Below, piece after piece: positions 35,424 through 44,082 of a stretch of DNA of 64,000 nucleotides. Location of the stretch: the NCBI RefSeq assembly GCF_004362395.1, contig NZ_SNWE01000006.1, forward strand, positions 62,001 to 126,000. The letters are read 5' to 3'. Origin of the DNA: Salegentibacter sp. 24. GTDB taxonomy: Bacteria; Bacteroidota; Bacteroidia; Flavobacteriales; Flavobacteriaceae. The notes beneath the pieces are model-generated. The model was not told where the DNA came from. It made no database searches and saw only the letters and a program-made list of their open reading frames with translations. The number at the start of each line of letters is the position of its first letter. The stretch's first letter is position 1. Both the position numbers and the translations under genes were made by a program.

Positions 35424-36317
35424 ATGGAAGATATATTGAAGGTTGAAAGTATTGCCCAATACAATGCTCTTAAAGAGATTAAAACCAGGCATCCTTTAAT
35501 CACATCTTTTGATAGCGGAACAGCAAAACCCTTGTCAAGTGGGAAGTTTAGCTTTGAGTTTTATGCGATCTTTTTGAAGGGAGTGAACTGTGGTGAATTG
35601 AAATACGGTAGAAATACTTATGATTACGAAGAAGGAACCATGGTTTTTATGGGACCAGGCCAGGTTGTAGGTATTAAAAGTGCCAAGGATTATAACCCAA
35701 AAGGTTTCGCCCTATTATTTCATCCTGATTTTATCAAAGGCACACCGCTTGCAAGCAAGATTCATACGTATTCCTTCTTTTCCTACGACCTTAATGAGGC
35801 CCTGCATTTATCTGAAAAAGAGCAGCAGATCATTACCGAATTATTCCTGAAGATAGATTACGAACTCGATCAAAATATTGATAAACACAGTAAAACTATC
35901 ATTACCAGTAATATTGAATTATTGCTTAATTATTGTGAACGATTCTATGACCGGCAATTTATAACCCGAGAAAATTTGAATCAGGGTATAGTGTCCAAAT
36001 TTGAAGGTTTACTGAATGATTATTTTCAGTCTGAAAACCCTCAGAAATACGGCCTGCCTTCTGTTGGTTATTTTGCTAATCATCTAAATCTTTCTGCAAA
36101 TTACTTCGGAGACCTGGTGAAAAAGGAAACCGGTAAATCGGCTATGGATCATATTCATTTGAAATTAATTGATGTTGCTAAAGACCGGATTTTCGATACC
36201 GATAGCTCCATTAGCCAGATCGCTTATGAATTAGGATTTAAATACCCTCAGCACTTCAACAGGATGTTTAAGAAAAATACTGGTCATACTCCAAATGAGT
36301 ATAGGAATTTGAATTAG
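35424..36317 (+). CDS. AraC family transcriptional regulator
   Basis: A 297-residue regulator: an N-terminal sensing cupin-like domain (KYGRNTYDYEEGTMVFMGPGQV) and a C-terminal double helix-turn-helix. The first HTH lies in YFANHLNLSANYFGDLVKKE and the second in SISQIAYELGFKYPQHFNRMFKK, ending GHTPNEYRN. It is transcribed away from the exported-protein operon with 182 bp between, so it is the likely activator of that operon. Ligand unknown. Confidence 0.92.
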   Translation: MEDILKVESIAQYNALKEIKTRHPLITSFDSGTAKPLSSGKFSFEFYAIFLKGVNCGELKYGRNTYDYEEGTMVFMGPGQVVGIKSAKDYNPKGFALLFHPDFIKGTPLASKIHTYSFFSYDLNEALHLSEKEQQIITELFLKIDYELDQNIDKHSKTIITSNIELLLNYCERFYDRQFITRENLNQGIVSKFEGLLNDYFQSENPQKYGLPSVGYFANHLNLSANYFGDLVKKETGKSAMDHIHLKLIDVAKDRIFDTDSSISQIAYELGFKYPQHFNRMFKKNTGHTPNEYRNLN

Positions 36318-36465
36318 TCTCATTCATGAACATGGGTTATGAACATATTTTTTTGGAATATTCTCTCAACACTTGTCAATTAAGATATAAATAGTATTTA
36401 TGAACATTCTACATTGGATACTTGTAAAATAGAATAATTAAGATTAGATAATAGTGAATTGTTTT

Positions 36466-36960
36466 TCACTCCTCTTTTTCATTTTTAAGTTCATCAATTT
36501 GCCCCTGATAAGAAATAAAAGAACGATCACTACTAGTTACTCTTGTGTCTGCGCTTCCCTCAGAATATACGGTGATCATAAAATTTAAACTTTCGGTACC
36601 TTTATCGGCAGAAAATTTTATTTGGGTATTTTTATCTTCGGTGTTAACATCCAAATCTTCTATAAGCCCCTTATAAACTATACCGCCTTCCGAATTATAA
36701 CCACCACCTGAATATCGCTCCCCAAAATAAGGTAAGAATAAATCAACGGAGTCCTTATTAAACCTAATGTAATTTGGATTGCCAATAAGATTTATCCGTC
36801 CTCCAATTATGGGATTTGCCCATTCATGCTGAATTTCAAATTGCATACTATCTACCAGCAGCTTTGTTTTTGAAACCTTGCTTGCATCTGCACTACCACC
36901 ACAGCTTTGCAGAATTAGTAGGAATCCTAAAATATATAAATAATTAATTTTTAGTTTCAT
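36466..36960 (-). CDS. DUF4251 family lipoprotein
   Basis: A 164-residue lipoprotein (lipobox LILQSC). The mature part reads IIGGRINLIGNPNYIRFNKDSVDLFLPYFGERYSGG-like, the DUF4251 pattern common in Bacteroidetes, with strands and a Lys/Glu-rich C-terminus. Function unknown. It stands alone between the AraC regulator and the hibernation factor gene. Confidence 0.82.
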   Translation of the reverse strand: MKLKINYLYILGFLLILQSCGGSADASKVSKTKLLVDSMQFEIQHEWANPIIGGRINLIGNPNYIRFNKDSVDLFLPYFGERYSGGGYNSEGGIVYKGLIEDLDVNTEDKNTQIKFSADKGTESLNFMITVYSEGSADTRVTSSDRSFISYQGQIDELKNEKEE

Positions 36961-37199
36961 AATAAATTGTAATAGAACTCAGCTTAAGATACAATGTTTA
37001 ATTCAGGATTGATCTTAAAAGAATTTTAAATTCAATCCTGAAGCTGCAATTCTTATATCCTATTGAATTGTAAGGACCATCACCTAGTGAATAATTTTAA
37101 TCCAATCAAAATATTCTTAAAGCTTTGCTAAGAATCACTTAATTGATTTGGGTACTTGTATAATTATGGGTTTCTTGTTGCCATAAAACAAAATTATTT

Positions 37200-37505
37200 A
37201 TGGAAGCAATATATCAGTTCGTAAAACTTGAAAAGAGCGAAAGCTTACAGGAATTCGCACAAAAAAAATTGAATAAACTTGAAGTAAAATACGATTTTAT
37301 AGTTAAAGCTGAGGTTTATTTTAAAAAGGAAGAAGCGCAGGATACAAATGGATATATCTGCAATATTAAATTAAGTGTTCCTGGTCCTCAACTTTTTGCT
37401 GAATCTAATAAAGATTCATTCGAATCTGCCACAGCAGAGAGTGTAAAAGATCTTGATCGGCAATTATCCAAGAAAAAAAGCCAGATGAAAACACATTCCA
37501 ATTAG
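37200..37505 (+). CDS. hpf: Ribosome hibernation factor HPF/RaiA family
   Basis: A 101-residue protein with the beta-alpha-beta-beta-beta-alpha layout of the short HPF/RaiA group: SESLQEFAQKKLNKLEVKY, then KAEVYFKKEE and CNIKLSVPGPQLFAE, with a basic end. It binds idle ribosomes and protects or dimerises them in stationary phase. A perfect terminator follows it. Confidence 0.88.
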   Translation: MEAIYQFVKLEKSESLQEFAQKKLNKLEVKYDFIVKAEVYFKKEEAQDTNGYICNIKLSVPGPQLFAESNKDSFESATAESVKDLDRQLSKKKSQMKTHSN

Positions 37506-37528
37506 ATTTTGGATTTATGCATAAAATA

Positions 37529-37562
37529 AAAACCCTGATATTTCTTATATCAGGGTTTTTTA
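37529..37562 (+). terminator. Terminator after hpf
   Basis: AAAACCCTGATA pairs with TATCAGGGTTTT (12 bp), then more T. Confidence 0.9.
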
Positions 37563-37654
37563 CCTCTTTTTATTCTAAAAACTTATATATAATCTCAATT
37601 GGATCAGATTAGTAAAATTTAGAATTATGATCAAGTTCAAAGATTTTTCTACCT

Positions 37655-39676
37655 TTATTTTGTTTCTGCTTGATCAGCATCCTTTGCTTTCCCCTCCCCG
37701 AGTTCATTGGCTTCTATACGCTCTTTAAATTCGTTAATAATTCCACCTTTTAATAGAATATTAATTTGCCGGTCACTCATGCTGTGTTTGGTTTCAAATT
37801 CTAATTTTTCACCATTTGCTTTTCTTACAATTACCTTTATATTATTTCGGTTTTTAATATCCTCTCTAAGATTCTTGAAAATAATCTGATCATCTTGCTC
37901 TATTTTCTCATAGTCCGCAATATCTATAAATTCCAAGGGAAGAATTCCAAAATTCACAAGGTTTTGCCAGGCAATTCTGGCATAACTATTAGCGATTACA
38001 GCCACCTGACCCAAATATTTTGGTGCAATTGCCGCGTGTTCCCTACTAGATCCCTGGGCATAGTTATCTTTTGCCACTACAATATGGCCACCGTGTTCCC
38101 CTTTGGCTTTTATAGCACGATCATAAAATGTCTCATCAATAACCGTATAAGAAAATTTACTGATTTCAGGAAGATTACTTCTAAATGGCAACACCTCTGC
38201 TCCCGCTTTGAGAATTTCATCGGTAGAAACATTATCGCCCATCTTAAGCATTACGGGAACACTGTAATGATCCTGCATTGGTTCAATATAAGGAAGTGAT
38301 TTAATATTCGGTCCTTTCTGAAGTTCAACTTTGGATCCGTCCTCCGGCGGAGCTACAAGCATATCCTCTTTAATAATATGAAATTCCGGATATTCAAACT
38401 GAGGATATTTCATATTGTACAGCTTTTCCAAATCCCTGGGGTCTGTGATCTTTCCGGTTAAAGCTGAAGCAGCTGCGGTCTCAGGACTGCATAAATATAC
38501 CTGATCATCTTTTGTTCCTGAACGATCTGGAAAATTTCTTGGCATCGTACGTAAACTAATAGTATTGGATGCAGGTGCTTGTCCCATACCTATACACCCC
38601 ATACATCCAGACTGGTGAAAACGTGCTCCTGCCTTAATTAAATTAGCAAAAGTCTTGTTTTCGATCATATTTTGAATAATCTGCCGGGAGGTGGGATTAA
38701 TATCAAATGAGACATCGCTACTTATTGCTTTATCCTCAACTATAGCTCCTGCTATCCAGAAATCACGTAAACCTGGGTTTGCCGAGGAACCAATAACCAC
38801 CTGGCTAATAGGTTTTCCTGCAACCTCGCTTACCGGCACTACATTTCCGGGACTCGTTGGCAAGGCAATTAGTGGAACAAGATCATCTAAAATTATTTCT
38901 TCATGAAGATCGTATTCGCAACCCTCATCGGCTAATAATTCGCGCCAATCGTTTTCTCTTTGCTGAGATTTTAAAAATCTTTTTGTTTCCCCATCACTTG
39001 GAAAAACAGTAGTTGTTGCACCAAGTTCAGCACCCATATTAGCAATTACATGACGGTCCATGGCACTTAGATTTTTAAGGCCATCACCATAATATTCTAT
39101 TACTTTTCCAACTCCACCTTTTACATCATGCCGACGAAGCATCTCCAGGATCACGTCTTTCGCACTTACCCAATCAGGTAAATTACCGGTAAGTTTAACG
39201 CCCCAAACCTGGGGCATTTTTACAAAATAAGGTTGACCCGCAATAGCTGCAGCTACGTCAAGTCCACCGGTTCCAATGGCAAGCATTCCTAAAGATCCTG
39301 CAGCTGGTGTATGACTATCGGATCCAACCATAGTTTTTCCAGGTTTTCCGAAGCGTTCCATGTGCACCGGGTGACTTACTCCATTTCCTGGTCGACTATA
39401 CCATAGCCCGAATTTTTGTGCAGCAGATAGTAAAAACAAGTGATCATCCGCATTTTTGAAATCAGTTTGCAATAAATTGTGATCTACATACTGAACGGCT
39501 ACTTCGGTTTGTGCTTTATCCAATCCCATAGCCTCCAATTCCAACTGTACTAAGGTTCCCGTTGCATCCTGAAGTAAAGCCTGATCTATTTTAATTCCAA
39601 TTTCCTTTCCGGCGGTCATTTCCCCCTTAAGCAAATGTTCCTTAATTAATTTCTGTGTTACATTTAATTTCGACAT
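37655..39676 (-). CDS. acn: Aconitate hydratase, Aquifex-like type
   Basis: A 673-residue fused LeuC/LeuD-type enzyme that isomerises citrate and isocitrate. HPVHMERFGKPGKTMVGSDSHTP and the Cys358-x2-Cys361 pair in SGCMGCIGMGQ are intact, as is the C-terminal swivel domain with ILKAGAEVLP and AQGSSREHAA. However, the first cluster-ligand motif that reads GSCTN in classical enzymes is GSSANPG here (Ser298). Shorter than the AcnA type and not flanked by other TCA genes; housekeeping TCA or a side role cannot be told. Confidence 0.85.
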   Translation of the reverse strand: MSKLNVTQKLIKEHLLKGEMTAGKEIGIKIDQALLQDATGTLVQLELEAMGLDKAQTEVAVQYVDHNLLQTDFKNADDHLFLLSAAQKFGLWYSRPGNGVSHPVHMERFGKPGKTMVGSDSHTPAAGSLGMLAIGTGGLDVAAAIAGQPYFVKMPQVWGVKLTGNLPDWVSAKDVILEMLRRHDVKGGVGKVIEYYGDGLKNLSAMDRHVIANMGAELGATTTVFPSDGETKRFLKSQQRENDWRELLADEGCEYDLHEEIILDDLVPLIALPTSPGNVVPVSEVAGKPISQVVIGSSANPGLRDFWIAGAIVEDKAISSDVSFDINPTSRQIIQNMIENKTFANLIKAGARFHQSGCMGCIGMGQAPASNTISLRTMPRNFPDRSGTKDDQVYLCSPETAAASALTGKITDPRDLEKLYNMKYPQFEYPEFHIIKEDMLVAPPEDGSKVELQKGPNIKSLPYIEPMQDHYSVPVMLKMGDNVSTDEILKAGAEVLPFRSNLPEISKFSYTVIDETFYDRAIKAKGEHGGHIVVAKDNYAQGSSREHAAIAPKYLGQVAVIANSYARIAWQNLVNFGILPLEFIDIADYEKIEQDDQIIFKNLREDIKNRNNIKVIVRKANGEKLEFETKHSMSDRQINILLKGGIINEFKERIEANELGEGKAKDADQAETK

Positions 39677-39808
39677 AGTTGGTTATTTTAAACTTTAAAA
39701 TATTACAATTTCGAAGAAAAATGGCTCCGTTTAACAATATCTTATATCTTAAGGGCTAAACTTAATCTTCTATTAACGAATCAATTTCAAATTATTCAGC
39801 AGAAAAAA

Positions 39809-39846
39809 AGCCATAAAAAAGAAGATCAACTTCATTTTTTATGGCT
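39809..39846 (-). terminator. Terminator after the MBL-fold gene
   Basis: On the minus strand AGCCATAAAAAA pairs with TTTTTTATGGCT plus inner GAAG/CTTC, followed by seven T. It ends transcription from the MBL-like gene and any read-through from the polyketide operon. Confidence 0.8.
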
Positions 39847-39945
39847 GCTTTCTAAAAAAGCTGTTTGAAAAATAGCCTTTAAAATATTCTGAACCTTAGT
39901 TGTGAAATATCCATCCGGTTATTCTCGAAACAGCCTGATTATTTT

Positions 39946-40662
39946 TCAATTCTTACTTAGGGTATTTAGAATATCGGTCTGTTGACCTTCTTCAATGTTA
40001 AAGCCCGGTTTACCTTTTCTGGGAAATAAATATGTAAACTCTTCATCAAAAGCACTCCAACTCCCTGCTAGACCGAAATCATCATTCGACCTGTCCATTT
40101 TTGGACGTTTAAAAGTATTTAAATCAGAATTATATGGGGAGCCTTCCGCATCTTCCCCCGGAAATAACATACCGTCATTGATCTCTGAATAAATTACCAC
40201 TGTAGCTCCGCCATTACCAGGTAAATCAAATACTTTTAGACCGAAATCTTTTAAGACTCCTTTTCTTTCGGTAATATCTTTTGTTTTAAAATTATCTTTA
40301 AAATTGTTACGTGGATGGGCGAAAATAGGCGCACCACCGGCATCTTCAGAAATAGTTTTTAGATCGGCATAAGCATCTTTTAAAATTCCGTCGCAGGTGA
40401 TTAAAATACCTTTAATTTTATAACCATCCGTAAGTAATTTCTTTACCGCATCTTTGGTAGAATCTTCTACCACATCTATTAGTAAAATATCTTGTCTATT
40501 AATATGTCTTAGAGCGTAACCCTGATTGAATATACCATCCTTTTCTTCACCTTTAATTATAAAAGTATCGGGAATTAATTTTAAAAATTTACCGCTTTCA
40601 CCTTTTTCAACAAATTCAGCACTTTGGCTGTGCAGTACTTCCATTTTATCAACAGTCTTCAT
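39946..40662 (-). CDS. Degenerate metallo-beta-lactamase-fold protein
   Basis: A 238-residue protein. The fold pattern is visible (ILLIDVVEDS, then ILITCDGILKDAYADLKTI, GGAPIFAHP, FDLPGNGGATVVIYSE, GMLFPGEDAEG) but the HxHxDH motif is replaced by TCDGILKDA, so the metal site is lost. It is probably a pseudoenzyme or a binding protein. ATG 40662 is used; a TTG two codons upstream is less likely. It follows the phosphopantetheinyl transferase gene by 73 bp, same strand, and could be read from the polyketide operon or its own promoter. Confidence 0.65.
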   Translation of the reverse strand: MKTVDKMEVLHSQSAEFVEKGESGKFLKLIPDTFIIKGEEKDGIFNQGYALRHINRQDILLIDVVEDSTKDAVKKLLTDGYKIKGILITCDGILKDAYADLKTISEDAGGAPIFAHPRNNFKDNFKTKDITERKGVLKDFGLKVFDLPGNGGATVVIYSEINDGMLFPGEDAEGSPYNSDLNTFKRPKMDRSNDDFGLAGSWSAFDEEFTYLFPRKGKPGFNIEEGQQTDILNTLSKN

Positions 40663-40735
40663 AATCAAAATCGTTTTAAATTAGTTGTTTCAAGATACAA
40701 ATAAGGCGAGGCTTTTACAATGCTGGAATCGGGTT

Positions 40736-41299
40736 TTAGGACATATTTAACGAGACAGCATAAGCAGAATAAGCTCCGTGGTGAGAAAGACTAAATGGAA
40801 TTCTCAGATTATCACCATGGTAGGTTATAAAAGGTATTCCCTCCTTATCTTTACTAATGTTAAGGGATTCTAATGTAATATTAAGTTGGTTGGAGATTTT
40901 ATGGAGAAGATTGGAATTGGAATTATTACCTTCTGAAATCAATGAAAATTCAGTATTGGCTGTAAATGAGTGGATTTTATCGGAAGTTAAAACTGAAATG
41001 GTCTTTATAAGTTCATTATCAAAATTGACAACTCCCATAGACCTTTTGGAATTAAAATCAATTTGGTGGCAGATAAATCGTGTCGGATTATAAAAACGGA
41101 CCAATTTATATTTTCGCTGCACAGCTTTATAAACGGCCTCTTTCATGCTCCAAAATAACCAAATATTAACTTCAGGATTTGCCGAATTCAATATAAACCT
41201 TTGCTCCTTCTCTGTAAATACTTTTTGAAGAAAACCCCGTCTTGACCAGTTACTCTGAAACTTAGTTAAATTTAAGTCTATAATATCATTGCCTATCAT
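40736..41299 (-). CDS. 4'-phosphopantetheinyl transferase
   Basis: A 187-residue Sfp/AcpS-superfamily enzyme that attaches the 4'-phosphopantetheine arm to carrier proteins. Motifs: GNDIIDL near the start (Asp5, Asp8) and WSMKEAVYK (50-58). It overlaps the ACP gene by 4 bp and probably activates that ACP. Last gene of the coupled operon. Confidence 0.9.
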   Translation of the reverse strand: MIGNDIIDLNLTKFQSNWSRRGFLQKVFTEKEQRFILNSANPEVNIWLFWSMKEAVYKAVQRKYKLVRFYNPTRFICHQIDFNSKRSMGVVNFDNELIKTISVLTSDKIHSFTANTEFSLISEGNNSNSNLLHKISNQLNITLESLNISKDKEGIPFITYHGDNLRIPFSLSHHGAYSAYAVSLNMS

Positions 41300-41550
41300 G
41301 TTTTTCCTAGTTTCTGTTCAATGATATTCTTAGCATTGCCCACAGTAAGCATTCCACTCATAGATTCGTTATCTATTTCTATATTAAATTCGTCTTCTAC
41401 ATCTAGAATAACATCGACCAGGTTAGCTGAGTTCACTTCAAGATCCTTTATAAAATCCGTATCCTCATTGAAATTATCTAGACCTTCTTTTCTCTGAGTA
41501 TAAGGCGTCACAATCTTTTTAATGGAATCAAGTATTTTTGTATCATTCAT
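41296..41550 (-). CDS. Acyl carrier protein of the polyketide operon
   Basis: An 84-residue four-helix ACP. The attachment Ser41 is in DLEVNSANLVD (NSA instead of the usual DSL), followed by VEDEFNIEID. It overlaps the transferase gene and follows the ketosynthase gene by 10 bp. It likely carries acyl chains for the pathway's ketosynthase, dehydratase and reductase. Confidence 0.9.
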   Translation of the reverse strand: MNDTKILDSIKKIVTPYTQRKEGLDNFNEDTDFIKDLEVNSANLVDVILDVEDEFNIEIDNESMSGMLTVGNAKNIIEQKLGKT

Positions 41551-41560
41551 TTTTTTAAAA

Positions 41561-42823
41561 TTATAATTTCTTAAAAATCACTACCGCATTTACATCTCCG
41601 AATCCAAAACTCGACTTAGCGATAATCTTCACAGATTTCTCTATAGTTTTCCTTGGAACTTTATCTTCGGAAATCAGATTAGAAATCTGAGGGTTTAAAT
41701 CTTCGGAATTCACATTACCGAAGATAAAATTTTTATCCAGTTGGAGCACACTTGCTACGCATTCTATACTTCCTGATGCAGCCAGACAGTGCCCTGTCAT
41801 TCCTTTTAAAGAATTTATATATGGAAAATCTTTTCGTTTAAGTGCTATTTTCCAATTCTCGATTTCCAAGGCATCCTTTGTAGTAGCGGTAAGGTGACCA
41901 TTAATTACCTCTATTTCTTCTTTAGAAATTCCTGAACATTCAATAGCTTCTTTGATACAACGAATAACAGCTTCACTATTGGCAGCGGTCATACTACCAC
42001 CACCTCGTTGCCCACCACTATTGACTGCTCCTCCTAAAACTTCGGCATAAATTTTTGCACCCCGCTCCTTAGCAGCTTCATATTCTTCCAGCACCAGTGC
42101 TCCAGCCCCACTTGCAGGGACGAAACCACAGGCCGTTGCACTCATCGGTCGAGAAGCTATAGTGGGATTCTTATTATATTTTGCCGGTAAAATGCGCATG
42201 GCATCAAACCCGCCCCAAATATATGGTCCATGATCACTGCAGCTTCCAATTAGCATTCGTTTTGCTTTACCGGCAACAATTCTATCAGCACCCATTAATA
42301 AGGCTTCGGTTCCCGTAGTGCATGCTGAAGAATTAGTGGTCACCTGGTTTCCGCAACCAAGAATTCCACCCAGATAGGCGCTAATGCCACTGGCCATAGT
42401 TTGCATTACACTTGTACTTCCCAAACGTCTTGTCTTCCCTTGTTCAATAAGGTGAATAGCTTCCCTAAATTTATCCACCCCTAAAATTCCGGTGCCAAAA
42501 ATTATCCCACTATCCCATTGGGGTGTTTCGCTTTCTTCAATTTTAAGTCCGGCGTCTTTCCAGGCATCGGTACCTGCCATTACTCCATAAATTAAACCGC
42601 TGGAATTTAAACCTCTAAGTTGAAGTGCTGTGAAATATTCAGCAATTTTTTTTTCAGAAACTTCAGGTTTTCCCGCAATCTGGCAACTGAATTTCAAACG
42701 CTGCAATTCCTCTTGAAACCGAATCCCGCTTTTACCCATTCGAAGGGCTTCTTCAAAGTTGCTCAAACCTACCGCATTTGGCGCAACAACTCCCATTCCA
42801 GTTATAACCACTCGTTTATTCAT
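41561..42823 (-). CDS. Beta-ketoacyl-ACP synthase (KAS II type)
   Basis: A 420-residue thiolase-fold condensing enzyme. Catalytic Cys168 in NSSACTTGTEAL, His310 in INGHLTATTKD and His345 in GMTGHCLAASG form the Cys-His-His triad; Lys340 is in place. Chain extension with malonyl-ACP is expected. It is separate from general fatty-acid genes and lies inside the operon with a type III PKS. Confidence 0.9.
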   Translation of the reverse strand: MNKRVVITGMGVVAPNAVGLSNFEEALRMGKSGIRFQEELQRLKFSCQIAGKPEVSEKKIAEYFTALQLRGLNSSGLIYGVMAGTDAWKDAGLKIEESETPQWDSGIIFGTGILGVDKFREAIHLIEQGKTRRLGSTSVMQTMASGISAYLGGILGCGNQVTTNSSACTTGTEALLMGADRIVAGKAKRMLIGSCSDHGPYIWGGFDAMRILPAKYNKNPTIASRPMSATACGFVPASGAGALVLEEYEAAKERGAKIYAEVLGGAVNSGGQRGGGSMTAANSEAVIRCIKEAIECSGISKEEIEVINGHLTATTKDALEIENWKIALKRKDFPYINSLKGMTGHCLAASGSIECVASVLQLDKNFIFGNVNSEDLNPQISNLISEDKVPRKTIEKSVKIIAKSSFGFGDVNAVVIFKKL

Positions 42824-42833
42824 CCAAGAAATT

Positions 42834-43280
42834 CTAAACAGATTTGCCTTTCACCATTCCCGCGATCTTACCGCGGCAAATTAATTTGTCTGATTTATCA
42901 TACATTCTTACTTCACATTTCAATTTATTAAACCTAAAAAAAAGCTTTTCAGAAACTACCCTAACCGTATCTCCAGGAAAAACTGGAAGGTAAAAATCTA
43001 CTTCCGAAGAACTTAATCCTAATTTTATATCCAATGGCTCATTTTTCTCCTCCTGAAGAAGAAAAATACCCAGACATACTACACCAATCTGCGCCATACA
43101 TTCCGTTAAAATAACTCCAGGAGTTACCGGATTGTTTTTAAAATGTCCTTTATAGAAAAAGGAATCTATAGGAAAAGTATAAAAACCTTCCGCAGATTTT
43201 TCATCAATATTCACCAATTTATCTACAAAAAGAAATGGAACTGAATACGGAAGCTTCTCAAGTATTTCTGTATAATCCAA
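42834..43280 (-). CDS. 3-hydroxyacyl-ACP dehydratase, FabZ-like
   Basis: A 148-residue hot-dog-fold protein. His46 in FYKGHFKNNPVTPG and Glu60 in ILTECMAQ are the FabZ catalytic pair. It dehydrates 3-hydroxyacyl-ACP to enoyl-ACP. Between reductase (7 bp) and ketosynthase (10 bp) genes of the operon. Confidence 0.88.
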   Translation of the reverse strand: MDYTEILEKLPYSVPFLFVDKLVNIDEKSAEGFYTFPIDSFFYKGHFKNNPVTPGVILTECMAQIGVVCLGIFLLQEEKNEPLDIKLGLSSSEVDFYLPVFPGDTVRVVSEKLFFRFNKLKCEVRMYDKSDKLICRGKIAGMVKGKSV

Positions 43281-43287
43281 AATTCGC

Positions 43288-44082
43288 CTATTTTAAATGT
43301 TCACCTCCATTGACCGGAATTATAGTACCGGTAATCCAGCCAGCTTCATCTTTACTCAAAAGGTAAACCACATTGGCAACATCATTAGGAACCGTAAGCC
43401 GTTTAAATGGATTATGTTTTAGCGCGTGTACCCTTAAAGTTTCGTTGCCGGGTATCATTTGAAAAGACCGAGTAACTGTAACTCCAGCCTGAATACAATT
43501 GGCACGGATACCGTGAGGTGCAAATTCCAGGGCAATACTTCTGGTTATTGCTTCTAGTGCAACCTTGGCCGCAGAAACTGCTGCGTAATTGGCCCAGGCT
43601 TTTTTATTGCCTTCACTGGTGAAGGAAATAATTCTAGCGTCTTTGGCAAATAATTTAGCATTGAAAATAGTTTTTACCCAATCGTAGAGGCTAATGGCCA
43701 TAGCATCTATGGTGAGCTGGAAATCTACATTTTCAAGATTCGGTCCCTCCCCGGTCATCGGTTTTAAATTTCCTTTAGCTAAACTATGTACCAGAGTCCT
43801 TACTTTGCCTTCCTTTCCCAGAATTTTATGAATTTGGTCGATCAGAATTTGTCTTTTTTCGGCATTTGTTGCATCAATATTAAAACTTTCAAAATGGACA
43901 TCCTGCTCTCTGATATCTTCAAAAGCTTCTTCAATTTCAGCTATATCAGCACGCCTGTCACGATGAATAATAATTATATTCATTCCGTGATGTGCCAGTT
44001 TCCTGGCTGTAGCAAACCCAAGGCCACTACTCCCTCCTAAAATAATTGCCCAGTAGTTTTTGTCTTTAAATTCGGTTACCAT
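43288..44082 (-). CDS. SDR reductase, FabL/FabI-like (Y-x6-K)
   Basis: A 264-residue SDR. The cofactor loop is LGGSSGLGFAT; the catalytic pair is Tyr166 and Lys173 in NYAAVSAAK, spacing Y-x6-K as in enoyl-ACP reductases FabI and FabL rather than YxxxK of FabG. It most likely saturates the enoyl-ACP. A ketoreductase for the same cycle is not in the operon. Overlaps the type III PKS gene by 7 bp. Confidence 0.8.
   Translation of the reverse strand: MVTEFKDKNYWAIILGGSSGLGFATARKLAHHGMNIIIIHRDRRADIAEIEEAFEDIREQDVHFESFNIDATNAEKRQILIDQIHKILGKEGKVRTLVHSLAKGNLKPMTGEGPNLENVDFQLTIDAMAISLYDWVKTIFNAKLFAKDARIISFTSEGNKKAWANYAAVSAAKVALEAITRSIALEFAPHGIRANCIQAGVTVTRSFQMIPGNETLRVHALKHNPFKRLTVPNDVANVVYLLSKDEAGWITGTIIPVNGGEHLK

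Noticed and set aside
37895-38299. 134-aa plus-strand ORF inside the aconitase gene
   Set aside because: Antisense to strongly conserved aconitase domains; Cys/His/Asn-rich shadow composition.
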